DNA of 56,155 nt from an uncultured Clostridia bacterium. Its GTDB lineage: Bacteria; Bacillota; Clostridia; Christensenellales; Pumilibacteraceae. The stretch spans positions 1-56,155 of the forward strand of contig CAMUKG010000012.1 of assembly GCA_947089425.1 (NCBI GenBank), given 5' to 3'. Position 1 is the first letter of the stretch, and every line of letters begins with the position of its first letter. Shown here in pieces: positions 25,593 to 37,700 of the stretch. Under the pieces are notes generated by a model. It saw only the letters and a list, made by a program, of their open reading frames with translations. It did no database searches and had not been told where the DNA came from. The translations under genes were made by a program, and so were the position numbers.

Positions 25593-26342
25593 GTGACAAA
25601 CATGAATGTTTTTATTGTGGGCATAAGCGGCAAAATGGGCAAAGCTCTGTGCGAGCGAGCTCCCGAATTCGGAATAACCGTGTCGGGCGGACTCGACAGA
25701 ATCGAAGCAATCGGCTTCCCCGTTTTTAATTCGGCAAACGAAGTCAATGTGCCCATAGACGCCGTTGTGGACTTCTCACGACCCGAAACACTCGACGAGG
25801 CAATTATGCTCGGCGAGCGCTTTAAATGCCCGTGCGTGTTCGCCACGACGGGATACGGCAAAAAGCAAGAAGAGCAAATCAAAAAACTTGCCGAGCTCGT
25901 GCCCGTATTTAAATCGGAAAACATGAGCGTGGGCGTGAGCGCACTTTCGATACTTGCCGAAAAAGCCGCCGAAATTTTAAAAGACTTCGACATTGAAATA
26001 GTGGAAAAACACCACAACCAAAAAGCGGACGCGCCGAGCGGAACCGCGAAACTTTTGTGCCGCGCAATCGAGCGCGGAATAGACTATTCCCCCTCCTATC
26101 TTTACGGCCGCGAAGGCAACGTGGGCAAGCGCAAAAAAGGCGAAATCGGGGTTCACGCCGTGCGAGGAGGCACAATAGTGGGCGAACACGAAATAGCGTT
26201 TTGCGGACCCGACGAAGTCGTAACGCTTTCGCACTCGGCTCTTTCCCGCAAAATATTTGCCGACGGCGCGCTCCGAGCGGCAATATGGCTTAACGGTAAA
26301 AAACCCGGACTTTACGACATGCGCGACATGCTCGGCTTATAA
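25593..26342 (+). CDS. dapB: 4-hydroxy-tetrahydrodipicolinate reductase
   Basis: The enzyme reduces the DapA product with NAD(P)H toward tetrahydrodipicolinate. The 249-residue protein starts with the dinucleotide motif VGISGKMGKALCE. It has ATTGYGKKQEE, SVGVSALSILAEKAAE and the signature VEKHHNQKADAPSGTA with catalytic His and Lys, then the C-terminal LSHSALSRKIFADGALRAA. The start is GTG, five bases after AAGGAG; an ATG three codons later is possible but too far from the site. It closes the operon ahead of a strong terminator. Confidence 0.95.
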   Translation: MTNMNVFIVGISGKMGKALCERAPEFGITVSGGLDRIEAIGFPVFNSANEVNVPIDAVVDFSRPETLDEAIMLGERFKCPCVFATTGYGKKQEEQIKKLAELVPVFKSENMSVGVSALSILAEKAAEILKDFDIEIVEKHHNQKADAPSGTAKLLCRAIERGIDYSPSYLYGREGNVGKRKKGEIGVHAVRGGTIVGEHEIAFCGPDEVVTLSHSALSRKIFADGALRAAIWLNGKKPGLYDMRDMLGL

Positions 26343-26358
26343 AATATCGTATACATAC

Positions 26359-26399
26359 AAAAAACGTGTTTACGGAAACTTACCGCAAACACGTTTTTT
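26359..26399. terminator. Bidirectional terminator between dapB and the surface-protein operon
   Basis: AAAAAACGTGTTT pairs with AAACACGTTTTTT, extended by an inner CGG/CCG. T tracts exist in both directions between these convergent units. Confidence 0.88.
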
Positions 26400-26406
26400 A
26401 TTTTAA

Positions 26407-28716
26407 CTAATTTTTTTGTTTTTCACCGTTCTCTTTGAGTTTCGACTCTTCGGGCGCAGGCTGCGAAGCTTCCGATGTTTCTTCGGCGAGCGCTGCCGCA
26501 ACTTGCGCCGCCGCTTCGTCTATTTGCTCCTGAGGAATGCTCATAGCCGCCGATTCGCTCAACTCGAATTCTTCCGCTTTCTTCTTCGATTTCTTTTTGG
26601 CGGGAGCTTTGGCTTTTTGGAACGTGGGCGTATACGGTTCGCCCTCGGTCACGCGAATAAACCCCTTGCGCACGAGAGCGTCGGTAGACTTATACGGAAC
26701 GGCATAATCTTCGGGCTCGCGCTCGGTTTTCTCCGCTCCGAATCCGCTCATCAAGCCGTCTATTATATGCTTTGCATATCCCATTTTTCGGTCGCTCTTT
26801 ATGCGATACAAAAGCGGAAATTTGTTGTTCGGATTTTTTTGCGACAAATCTTCGCCGCGATATTTCGTGCCTATGTAGCGCGACGGATCGGCGGCAAGAT
26901 ACAGGCAAAGAGTTTTTCCTCGCACCGCAATGCTTGCAACGTTATTTTTGCCCACGCGATAAGTTTCGCGTTTCCAAGTGTTGCGCGCAGTCGCGCCCGA
27001 ATACGAAAGCAAATAGTTTTTGAGCTCGGAATAGCGCGATTTCAAGAGGTCGTCGGACTGAATTATGCGCGCGGTAAAGCTACGGTTATAGCGAATACCT
27101 TTTGCGGCAGCCTCAGCCTCTTCCGCCTCGAAGTTGGGAAGAGCGTCGCCAACAATGCGAATAAGGTCGCGCCTAACAAGCGTTTCGGTGTTTTTATATG
27201 CAGGTTTAAAGTCGGCGGCTTTATATTCCGGCAACTTCTTTATTCCCCGCTCCGCCATAAGCTCGTCGATTAAATCTTTCGCGTATCCCACTCGGCGGTC
27301 TCCGTTTATTTTAAACATTAAAGGAAACTTCGCGTTCTTGCTTCTGAGCGTCAAATCTTCGACTTTGTATTTCGTGTTTTCGTATTTTTTGGGGTCGGAC
27401 GTCAAGCAAAGGCACAGAGTTTTGCCCCTCACGGTAAAACACACCGCATTCTGCTTGCCCGCGCGGAACGATTCGCGTCGCCAACTTATTCTGCTTGTAA
27501 CGCCTTTATACGCAAGCAAATAGTTTTTAAGTTCCGAATAGCGCGCTTTAAGGTCGTCGTTAGCCTGAATAATGCGCGCCGTGAAACTGCGATTGTATCG
27601 AACCACAGCCCCTTCTGGAGTGAGCATATCTTCCAAGTCGTCGCCGTCTTCGTCCACCGTAAAGATTACGTCCGAATCGAAAGCTACGGTAACGTCGTCA
27701 GTCTCCGAAAATTCTTCATCGGCGGCGATTACGCCCTCTTCGGTGTCTTCGTCTTCCACCACGATTACCGCTTCGGGCGGCGGAGGAATTTCCACGCCTT
27801 CGGGCACTTCGCCGAGCACTATGATTCTGAGGTTGCCCGCCAAATACATATCGTCGCGGTTTTGCTCTTCGAGCTCGTATTCTTTTGCCGCTACTTCACC
27901 CTTAACTATGCCTTCGGCTTCGGCAAGCTTAGCGAAAAGTTCTTTCGCGTATCCCAACCTGCGCGCGGAAGTGAAGCGCATGAGCATGGGAGTCTTTTCG
28001 AAACGCTTGATTGCCGACATATCCTCGCCGTGTTCCTTAGATTCGGCATAATCGGCGGGATTGAGAGCAAGCGCCACGCACAATTTCTTTCCTCTGAATA
28101 ATAGCACAGCCAAAGTTTTGCGCCCTTTATAAACGCGTTGCCTACGGAAACTTCCTTTGATTTTAACGCCTTTGTACGACGAAATCTCGTTTACGAACTC
28201 GGCGTAAAAGCTTTTAGTTTCGGCGTCGGAATTGCGAAGCCTTGCCTCGAACCCATAAGAATACCTTACGTAATACCGCTTATAGTCGTATTCGTCGCCC
28301 ATAAAGCCGAGCGATTCGCGCGTTCCCGGCTCCATATCGGCAACCGCGAGAATTTCCACGCCGAGAGGCTCGCTTTCGTCGTCTTCTTCGTCGTCGACCG
28401 ATGCGGCGGCGGCAACCGCCACTTCGGGAGGAACAAGTTGCCCGCCCGCCTGCAAGCCCGCCGCAATTTCCCAAAGAGGATATTGCCGAGCTTCAACCGC
28501 GCCGCCCGCCTTAATGTAGTCTAACCGCGCCATGAGTTCTTCGCGCCGGGCTTGAAGCGAGCTGTCTGATAATCGGTGCGCGCCTCTGCGCGCGAAAATA
28601 ATCGCAACAGCCACGTTTGCGGCAATCAAAGCCGCCAAAACTACGGCGAGAGTTATGGTTACGGTGAGTTGCGCGGGCGAAAATATGGAAGCGCTTATTA
28701 TAGTCGACGTTTTCAT
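26407..28716 (-). CDS. Membrane-anchored protein with three repeated domains
   Basis: The 769-residue protein has a single N-terminal membrane segment (about 17-42) followed by FARRGAHR, so the remainder is probably cytosolic. Three copies of a domain of about 115 residues follow, starting near 149, 373 and 545. Each begins with a stretch like RYNRSFTARIIQ, then YSELKNYLLAYKGV, WRRES, RGKTLCL and GYAKDLIDELM. The later two copies are more alike. Acidic linkers separate the copies and a Lys-rich segment plus acidic tail ends the protein. I do not recognise the repeat. Its ATG overlaps the stop codon of the giant surface-protein gene (ATGA), so its translation depends on the giant gene. Confidence 0.85.
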   Translation of the reverse strand: MKTSTIISASIFSPAQLTVTITLAVVLAALIAANVAVAIIFARRGAHRLSDSSLQARREELMARLDYIKAGGAVEARQYPLWEIAAGLQAGGQLVPPEVAVAAAASVDDEEDDESEPLGVEILAVADMEPGTRESLGFMGDEYDYKRYYVRYSYGFEARLRNSDAETKSFYAEFVNEISSYKGVKIKGSFRRQRVYKGRKTLAVLLFRGKKLCVALALNPADYAESKEHGEDMSAIKRFEKTPMLMRFTSARRLGYAKELFAKLAEAEGIVKGEVAAKEYELEEQNRDDMYLAGNLRIIVLGEVPEGVEIPPPPEAVIVVEDEDTEEGVIAADEEFSETDDVTVAFDSDVIFTVDEDGDDLEDMLTPEGAVVRYNRSFTARIIQANDDLKARYSELKNYLLAYKGVTSRISWRRESFRAGKQNAVCFTVRGKTLCLCLTSDPKKYENTKYKVEDLTLRSKNAKFPLMFKINGDRRVGYAKDLIDELMAERGIKKLPEYKAADFKPAYKNTETLVRRDLIRIVGDALPNFEAEEAEAAAKGIRYNRSFTARIIQSDDLLKSRYSELKNYLLSYSGATARNTWKRETYRVGKNNVASIAVRGKTLCLYLAADPSRYIGTKYRGEDLSQKNPNNKFPLLYRIKSDRKMGYAKHIIDGLMSGFGAEKTEREPEDYAVPYKSTDALVRKGFIRVTEGEPYTPTFQKAKAPAKKKSKKKAEEFELSESAAMSIPQEQIDEAAAQVAAALAEETSEASQPAPEESKLKENGEKQKN

Positions 28717-31700
28717 GCCACCGTCCCTCCTTGCGCATTCGCTTGCGGAGCGGGCGCACTCTCCTGCGGAGCATCTCCGCCCGTGCCGTCGCCGCTACCG
28801 CCAGTTTCCGACTTTTCGGCGTCCGCTTGCGCGCGCTTCTTCTTTTTGTGCAACACAACTTGCACTGCTACCGCCGCCGCCGCAACAGCCGAGAGCCCCG
28901 ACAGCACGCTAACCACAACAACAAACACAGTCTTGCCGCCCACAATGTGCCATTTGATATACACTGTGTCGGTAGTGCCGTCTTCCCATTCGTAGTTTGC
29001 CGTATCGACGAGGATAATTTCGGCGGTAAAGTCGCCGCCGTAGCTGTAACTGTTGCCCTTTATTTTCATTATGCTTTCATCGAAGCCTTCGGGAAGATAA
29101 ACAAGCGTTTTGCCGTTAACTACGTAATTCTTGTTGTTCGCAGTCGGACGCGCCACTTTCATGCGTGCAACCGTCCAACCGCGCACCGCGTTGCCGTTTT
29201 CGTCCGTTTGAACGCCGTCAGCCCAACGATAGTTGTTTTTGTCTTTTATAATGAATTTCACGGCATATTCGCCCGCATTGAGAGCCAATACGGTTACGTT
29301 ACTGCCGAGCACTTTGGAGTTGCCGCTGTATTCGAGCCCCATTACCGAAGAATCGAAACCGCGAATCGCCGACTGCAATTCGCTTCCCGTAAACGAAGCG
29401 TTACTCTCGTTTAGAGTGAGCTCGGGCGCGGCAAGCGAAGCCTTTTGAATTTCGAACTCGACGGGTTCGCTCACAAAGCTCGAATAGTTCTTGGTGCCGG
29501 CAACGGTAAGGCGCACTTGATGAGTGCCCGCGTTTACGGGAACGGCGGTGCTCCATTTTCCGCTCGACGAGTCGTAGTATTCGAACACGTAGTCCGCCTC
29601 GATGCCGAACAGAGTTTTGGCTTGCGGCGAATTTGCCGACTGACCGAAAGTCCAACCGCCGAGCGTAATTGCCGTGCCCGACTTAAGAGCGTTGGAAGCG
29701 GGCAAAATCACGAAATCGAGTTCGCACGTATCCGCGCTTATTCCCGCCCAAGCCACGTTATAGAAGTTGTTTATTTGCAGTTTAACCTTATAAGTTCCCG
29801 CTTCTATACAGTCGCCTATGTGCTCCACAACGGTGTAAAGCTCGTTGCTCGTAAGGTTTGACGCAAGCTTTTCGCCGGTGTATGTTTTGCTTTCTACCGT
29901 AATTTCGGTTTGCGCGTCTATTTGTTTCTTTTCGATAGTGAACGCAATTCCCGTAGAGCCCATAAGCTTATAGTTGCCGCTCAGCGAGCTTTCAGCCGTA
30001 ACTGTGTAAGTGCCCGCAAGATAAGGACTTTCGGAAGAAACGTTGCCTTCCAAATGCTCCCACTCTCCGTCGTTGGAAACGCCCGAATACACGAACGAGA
30101 AGTTCTTTTCCTCTTCCGCAACCGACGAAGTTATATCGTCGCCGCTGTCAGCCCTGTAAATATTCGTTATCGACGCGCTCGGCAAAATATTCTTTTCGCC
30201 CGTGTAGGTCGCGCCGTCTTGCTTGATAGCTATGCGAATTTCAAGCGGCTTTATTACGTACTTATCGGTTGAGAAAATAACGGCGTAATTCTTGTTAGAC
30301 GCGGTTGCCGTTATGGCATATTCGCCCGCATCGTCGCCACGCTCGGCGTTCACGGCAATAGTTATTCCGAGCGAACTCAAATCGTCGGTATAGGCAAGGC
30401 TATCGCTAATATACAAGCTACAAGAAACGTCCGATTCGTTTATTGCGTCGCCGTAGAACGAATTTGCTCCGCGAACCCACACTCTGACCTCTTTGGGGCT
30501 CACGGTAAACGTGCCCGTTTGCGCCAAAATAAAGTAGTTGTCGGCGGATAAGCCTTTCACATAATCAGTGTCGTGCTCGGTTTCGAGCATGAACGCATAG
30601 CCTCCGTCTTTCACAACGAGTTTTTCGGGAATATCGCCCTTTTTGAATGTCACTTTTTCGAGTACGTTTCCGAGAACGGAGCTTTCGGTATCGTTATAAT
30701 AGAACGTTCCCGATATTGCGCACGCGAAGCTTGCGGAGCTTTGCGAATATGTTTCGCCATAAGTAGCGTAGCCGCTCGGCGTTGCGTAAAGCGTCGCTTT
30801 TTCTATATTCAAACTTCCCGTAGCGTTTTCGTCGGCGTTAAAGTTGTCGCCCGAAGCGCTCACCGCTTTAATCCAATAGTCGCCCGTGTTTATAGGCGCG
30901 TCGGCGTTCCACGAAGTAACGTCGGAAGCGGAAGCAAAATCATCTTTATTTGCGTAATAGTAGTTTACCGAGCCTCCGAACTTAGCGGTTGCCGAAAGTT
31001 TATTCTCAAACGGCACGCCGTATTGCGTAGTAACGTCATTGTTATTCCAAACGAGCGAGTTGGTCGCTTTGCCTATCGTCCACACGAGCGTAACGTTTCC
31101 GTCGGAATTCACCGTAGCGCCCGTTCCCCAAACGTAATTTACGTATTCTTTGGGATTGGTGAGCGCAAAGGTTACGCTGTAACTTTTCGCGTTCGTAGCC
31201 GAAAGCGTTCCGTCGTAGCTCACGCTAAGCCCTTGCGTGCTCTCTTCGACTCTCATGCGCGACGCCGCATAGTTCAGCACTTGCACCGAAAGAACGGAAC
31301 CCGTGTATTCGTAGCCGCTCGCACTCGAATCAAGAACTGGCGCGATTACCAAAGCGGGCGACACGCGGAACAAATAATATGCCGAACGGTTGGTTAGCGT
31401 TGCGTTGCCGGCAAAATATGCGCGCACTACGCAATAACCCGCATTGACGGGAACCGACTGACTGAACGACAATCCCTTTATGAGCTCCGATTCGTTAGCT
31501 ATAATCTGTCCGTCCGGGTCAAAGTCGGTAACGGGGCAATCATTGCTCACCCATGCGTAGGTAAACGTAATTTCGCCTTGCACGCCGTTGGTAAGCTCGG
31601 CCTTAGGCGCGTTTTTCTCGGCGTCGTATTCGCCGTATGTCCACCCCTTTATAGTAAAGCCCGTTATTTCCGCTCTCTCGGCGGTAACTCTGAATTCGAA

Positions 31701-34700
31701 GTAAACAACCGAGTCTCCGTTGCCCCATTTGTAGTTTCTCTTGGCGTTATCGTTAAATTCAAGTCCTATTCTGAACGTGCCCGTAGAGTAAACGTAAATA
31801 ACCACGTTAAAATCATGTTCTTCGTATTTCGACGGATTTACGGGCGCCGTCGATAAGTCGCCGCCGAGCGTAAACGAAGATATATTCATAACGTCTTTAA
31901 TATATCCCGTAAGAGTGTTGGTCTGCTCGGGCTTGCCGTCTTCGTAAGTGGGAGCGTTTCCTTCGCTATTGCCGCTCCAACGAACGTTGCTTATTTCTTT
32001 TTGCGTGACGCTGTAATCGAGAGTTAGCGCGTCGCCGCTTGCGGAAACCGAAACGAATTTATTTCCGTCTTCGGTAGCGTAATCGCTCGAACCCGCCTTA
32101 AACAGATAATCGCGATTGTTCGCGCCTATTCCGTTCGTACTAATTACAACAGTAACGGTATAATCTCCCACTTTGGTAGGCGCGGCGCCTATCAAGTTCG
32201 CGTCGGTCGATTTGGTGCTATATGTGCGCTCGAACTTGGGCGCAAATACTTCGCTCGAATTGCCTACGCCGAAAAACTCTATTTCGGCGTCGTGTTCGGC
32301 GCCGTGTTCGCCGCCGTGATAGTTCACCGCGCCGCCGCTGTTGTCTTCGGTGTATACTCTATCGAACGTCGTTGCGGTGATATAGCGCGGGGTTATTGCG
32401 AGAGGGCACGAAACGTAGGTAACCTTATAGTTGGTAAAGGCGAGACCGCTCGCTTCAACTGTGTAGCTTTCGCCCACATGACTGCTATATGCCGCATACG
32501 GTTTGCCTGTGCCGTTAAGCTTCGAAGCATAGGCGATTTGCCCCGTAGCCGTGCCGCTTTTAAGCGTGCCCACTCCGAGCTCGTCACCCTCTCCCGTAAG
32601 CCAACCGCCGTAACGCACGGTGTAAAGCACGGTAGCGTCTTCGCCGTATACCACGCTCACGCTTTGAGCGAAAGCGTCGACCGTTAAGGAGCCTACTTTA
32701 ACGGTAAGCGCAAGTTGCTTTATAATATACGTAGGGCGATTGTCTCCGTCTAACGTGTTGCCCTTAAAATCCACAAACGACACACGGTAGTTTTTATTTC
32801 CGCAAAGCGCGTTCATGAAATACGTTGCGGCGTTCGTGGGATTGCCGAATTCAAACGTTAAGCCAAGCGACTCGATTGTGTCTCCGCTCTTGCCGAACGC
32901 CTTACTTCCGTAATCTTTGCCGCTTTCGTCGGCGGCGCTATCCGCGCGGAAAAATTTGTTAAGCGCGGCGAGCGTTTTCAAAGCGTTATTTAGCGTGCTC
33001 TCGTGGTCGGCTTCGCCCGTGTAATCGCGCACAGCCTCCGCAACTCCGTTATTCGCGCCGAACACGGTAACAGTAATTTCGCGCGCCACAACCGTAACGA
33101 TGCCGTCGTTGTAAACAACGCTGTAATTATAGGCTATTACTCCGCTCGGCTTAACTCCGAACGTCTTATTTACAAACGCGGCTTCGGTGCCGAGCACGTT
33201 GTTATAATCGGCGGCATTATATACTAAACCGCTGTCGCTGAAATCGCCGTTGTTTCTTTCCGCCGCTATTATAGCAGCAACGTCGACGTCGAGCACGCCC
33301 GCTATGCCGTAGGTTACGCCCACGTTTTTCACGCGAGAGCTATCGGCGGCAAAAGGAGCGCCGTATTGCACGGTTATGTTCCTATTAGCCGAAACGCTTA
33401 AATGTCTGCGCTCGATTGTGAAAGCGAACTCGAAATAAGTTTTGCTCGAATCGGCAAACTCGTAGTTCTTCGTATCGGCAAGGCTCATTTTCACGGTGTA
33501 TATGCCCGCATTCTTAGCTGTGAGAGTATATTCTCCCGTTTGCATATAATCACCGCTCACGCCGTAATCGGGCATAGTAGTCTCGTATTTTAAACGCGAA
33601 GCGCCGCCGTTGTTTTCAACTATTTCTTTAACCGAAACGCTTTGCGAGAGCACTTTGTTCCCCGCAAAATTCGTCCAACCGTTGTAGTTCTCAACGGTGA
33701 ATATTTTATCGTCGCCGTCGTAGGTAGCGTTTACGGAAGAATTCGCTGCGGGGTTAGTAACCACCGTTTTGCTAATCGCAAAAGTTTCGCTCTTTTTATC
33801 AAGCGTATAGTTGCTCCATTCCGCTCCGAGCGCAATGTGCACCGTGTATTCGCCCGCGTTCGTAGGCGCGCTCACGGTGTTTCCTCCCTTGTCGGTGTAG
33901 GAAACGGAACACGTAACTTGCTCATTATTCACTCTGTTTCCGAAAGCGTACGTTACCGAATATGCCGCGCCGTTATAGTAGTGAGTTGCGGCAAGCGCTT
34001 CGCCGCTCACAACTTTGTCGGGTTGCTCGTTTACTACCGAACCCGTCACGGTAAGCGTGCGAGGATAGATGCTGAATCCTCGGTCGCGAGCTCCCGACTC
34101 ATAGTTGTTATTATCGGAAATGAACTCAACAATATAGTCGCCTACATTTACGGGAGCGCTCGATAAAATCTTATTTTTATCGGCAGTGTAGTATTTAGGC
34201 GTGAACACAAGAGTCGCGTTGTCGCGTGCCGTAGCCTTAAAATGCTTGCCTAATCCGTCGTAGGTTGTTTCGTCGTTATCCGTATATTTGTCGGTGCACG
34301 CCTCGTTTTTATACGGTCCCGTTATGCTCATATCGAGCGCCGCTTTCTCGATTACGAAAGTAGCTTTTTCCCATGTAATATCATAATCGGTGCCGTAGTT
34401 ATTCAAGAACTCCAACAAAATATCGTATTTGCCCGCGCTGTTGGTGCGGTTCGAGAAATCGCAATATTCGTGTTTGAATGCGTCGGTCACAAGGGTAAAC
34501 ACGATTTGAACTTCGTTAAACACGTATTCCTTTCCTTGCTCGATTGTTTTGCCCTCTACTATATCGCCGCCGTAAATTGTTCCGTTCGTAACGCTGAACG
34601 TTAAAGCGTCAGGCTTTTCAATAGGATATTTTTCTCCGTCCCACTTGCCGAGCAAATCGAAGTGATTGCTCTTGTTTTGAATTTGAACAGTTACCGCTCG

Positions 34701-37700
34701 TTTATTAACGGTGAGCGTGCCAGTATCGAACGTAACGACGTAATTGGTCATAGCGTTCGTGTAATCGCTTTGGTTCGTTATGCTCGCGGTATAAGCTTTT
34801 CCCGCCGAGCCTTTTTCGTGCCCAACCTCGTAATCGCCGGCAAACACGGGCGTAATATTAAACTGCGCGAGAGTTTCTTGCGTCGTGCCGTTTGTCACGA
34901 GTCCGCTTGCGGCGGCCGAATACTCGGGTTCTTCGCCGTAGGTAGTAGCGGCGTCTTGCACTTTAACGGTCACGTCTTTTTTAGCCACTTCGAATATGCG
35001 CACCGAAGTAGCTTGGTTATAGCTGGCAGTGCCCTGCGCCGTAAACGTGAGCTTATAGAAGCCCGCGTTAAATTTGCCGTCCGCAAACACGCCCGCAAAC
35101 CACTCGTTGAAGTTCGCGTCTACCGTAGTTGCGCCTACGGGCTCGCCCGTAGCGCTCGCGCTCGCAAAGTATTCGAGCGTAACGCTTATTGCGGGAAGTT
35201 CGCGATTGAATTTCATTGCGGGCGAAACGACTCTGTGGCTACTCGACGCGTTAAGATAGCCGTTCGGGTTATTAGTTGCGTCGTAAGCACCGTAAGTCCA
35301 TGCCGAAGCCGAAACCGCGCCGAAGTCGTTTTCGTCAGTCCAACCGAACACAACGTTCGCCTTTTCGAACGCGAACGGAGTTTTGAATTCGTTGTCCGCC
35401 TTTTCGATTTGCACAATCCTTTCAAACTCTTGCGCAGTATGATTTTCCGCCTCTATGCGATAGTGAACATAATATTTGCCCGCGTCTATAAATTTAGGCA
35501 TTGCGGCAAGCACGCCCGCGCCGTTGCCGTTTTCACCCCAGCTCACGGTTTCGCCTTGCGTATCGCTCAAATAATAGAACACCGAATATTTCGCGCTATC
35601 AACAGTCTTTGCCGCTTCGCCCGCCGCTATGCCGTTAGCAGTGTCCGCACCGAACGAGAGCGCGTCATGTTCGTTTTCGTCGTACTTCTCGGGAGTAGTT
35701 TCGCCGTAGGCGGTAACGCTTTCGTTAACCGTGAATGCGGCGGGAGTTAAGGTGTATACGCCCGCTTTGCCGCTTTGGTCGCCGTCTGCCCATGCTCCCG
35801 CATAAGTAATAGCATAATTTGCGGAAGCGGTTCCGTTTGCGGCAACGATTGCGTATTTTCCCACCTTATTGGTGTTAGCGTTTGCACCCGTTTCGGTATT
35901 AGCGTAATGCGTAAACGCAGCGGATGAGAGCGTGAATATTGCGCTCAAATCGTCTTTGTGGAAAATATCCACAATAGCGCCGTCATAAATCGACGTTGCG
36001 GAAGCGGTAACGCTCGCCGTAAGCGTTTCGCGCGCCGCATTATAAACGCTTTCTTTATTATCGATTGCCACCGATACGAGAAGCGCATTTACGGTAAGCG
36101 TGCCGCCGCCGTTGCCGAACGTATAGTTTTTGGATTCGAGGCTGCTTAAATTAAATTCGAAAGTATATTCGCCGATTGCGCTACCCGCCGCATACGAAAC
36201 TCCGCTCTCGTTTTTCGCTGTGTACGAGAATGTGCCGCTAAGTCCGAATTTTTCGTCGTTGCTCTTAAACAACGCTTCGTCGTTGCCCTTAAAGCCCGTA
36301 ACGGAATACATTTTTCCCGCGCCGTTAAAGTTGGCAACAAGCCCCGATATATCCGTTAAATATCCGCTCTCGCCATAACTTTCGGGAGCGACTTCGCCGA
36401 AGAATATTTGGAGAGCCGCCGATACGGTGAGCACGACTTTATTTATTTTTGCTGTTACGGGAGTATATCCGCCGTCTGCCATAAAGAACGCGTCTTTGTG
36501 ATTTGCGGCAACGGCTTTCACAAAGTAATGCCACTCGCCCGCGTCTTTTTTAAGTTCGACGTCCGAATATTTTTGCCACACAAGACCTTCGGGCAAGCTC
36601 TCAACGGCTTCGTCGGAGCTAACTTCCGCCACCCACCAAGTAACGGCAGAACCGTCTACCGTAGTAGCGGATTCTGTTCCGTCCAAGACACTGTGTTCGC
36701 CCGCGTCGTAAGGAGCCGAATAACCCGTAGCCGAAATCGCGGTAATTTCCGCGTTTGTAATCGAATACGAAACGCCATCGAAATGAACGGTGTAATTATT
36801 GCCCAAATAACCCGCAACGCTCGAAACGTCTTTAAGCGTAACGCGGTAATCGTTGCCCGCAGACGAACCTTTCATAGCCGCAGTGCCGCTCGCGTCAACT
36901 ACTTGCAACGCAAACACAAGCGAATCGGCTACATCGTTCGCAATTGCGGGCGCCCCCGCTACTACGTTGGTAGAATTTAACGCAACGTCGTATATATTGC
37001 CGTCGAGCGTTATGAGGTTTTCATTATACACGCTTGAAAGCGTTACGCCGCTTTTTATGGTTATTGTGATTTCACGCTTAACGATAGTAAACGTGCCTTC
37101 GGTTACGTTGAGTTCAAAGTTGTTAGTGTTTGTTATTACGGGAACTACTCGATAACTATTTCCCACCGCCGCAGTATTAACAAAGTTCGTTATGTTATTA
37201 TGCAAAGCGTCTTGAATTTGTACGTCGACGAAGTCGTCGCTCCAAGTTGCGGGAAGCGTCGCCTTGTCGAAGTCATTCACAAAAGTCCACTTCTTCTCCT
37301 CGCTCGTAACGCTCTCGCCGTAAACGTGTTTCAATACGCTCGTACCGTTAACCGCAACAACAAACTTTTTGATTAAAAGTTCGCCGTCGACATTCACGCC
37401 GTCGAGCGTATAGTTGTTTATATCGCTTATCGCGCTAATTTTAACGTTATAAGGTATTGCGTTGCCTTGCGCGTCGGTTTTAACGTTTATAGGATAGCCG
37501 CTCTCGTCAACGCCGTAGCCGCTGTCGGAAAGCGTCACGGTGAGCGCGGGAACGGTCGCGTCGCCCGCAACTTTTCGGTCGGGCGCGTTTGTTACGGTAG
37601 CGGTAGCCATATGCCCGTTGCCGTCGTAAGTAATTTCGGTGTTGCTCCAAGCAAAATCAACTACTCGCTTTTCAACGACAAAATCTTTAATCTCAAACGA

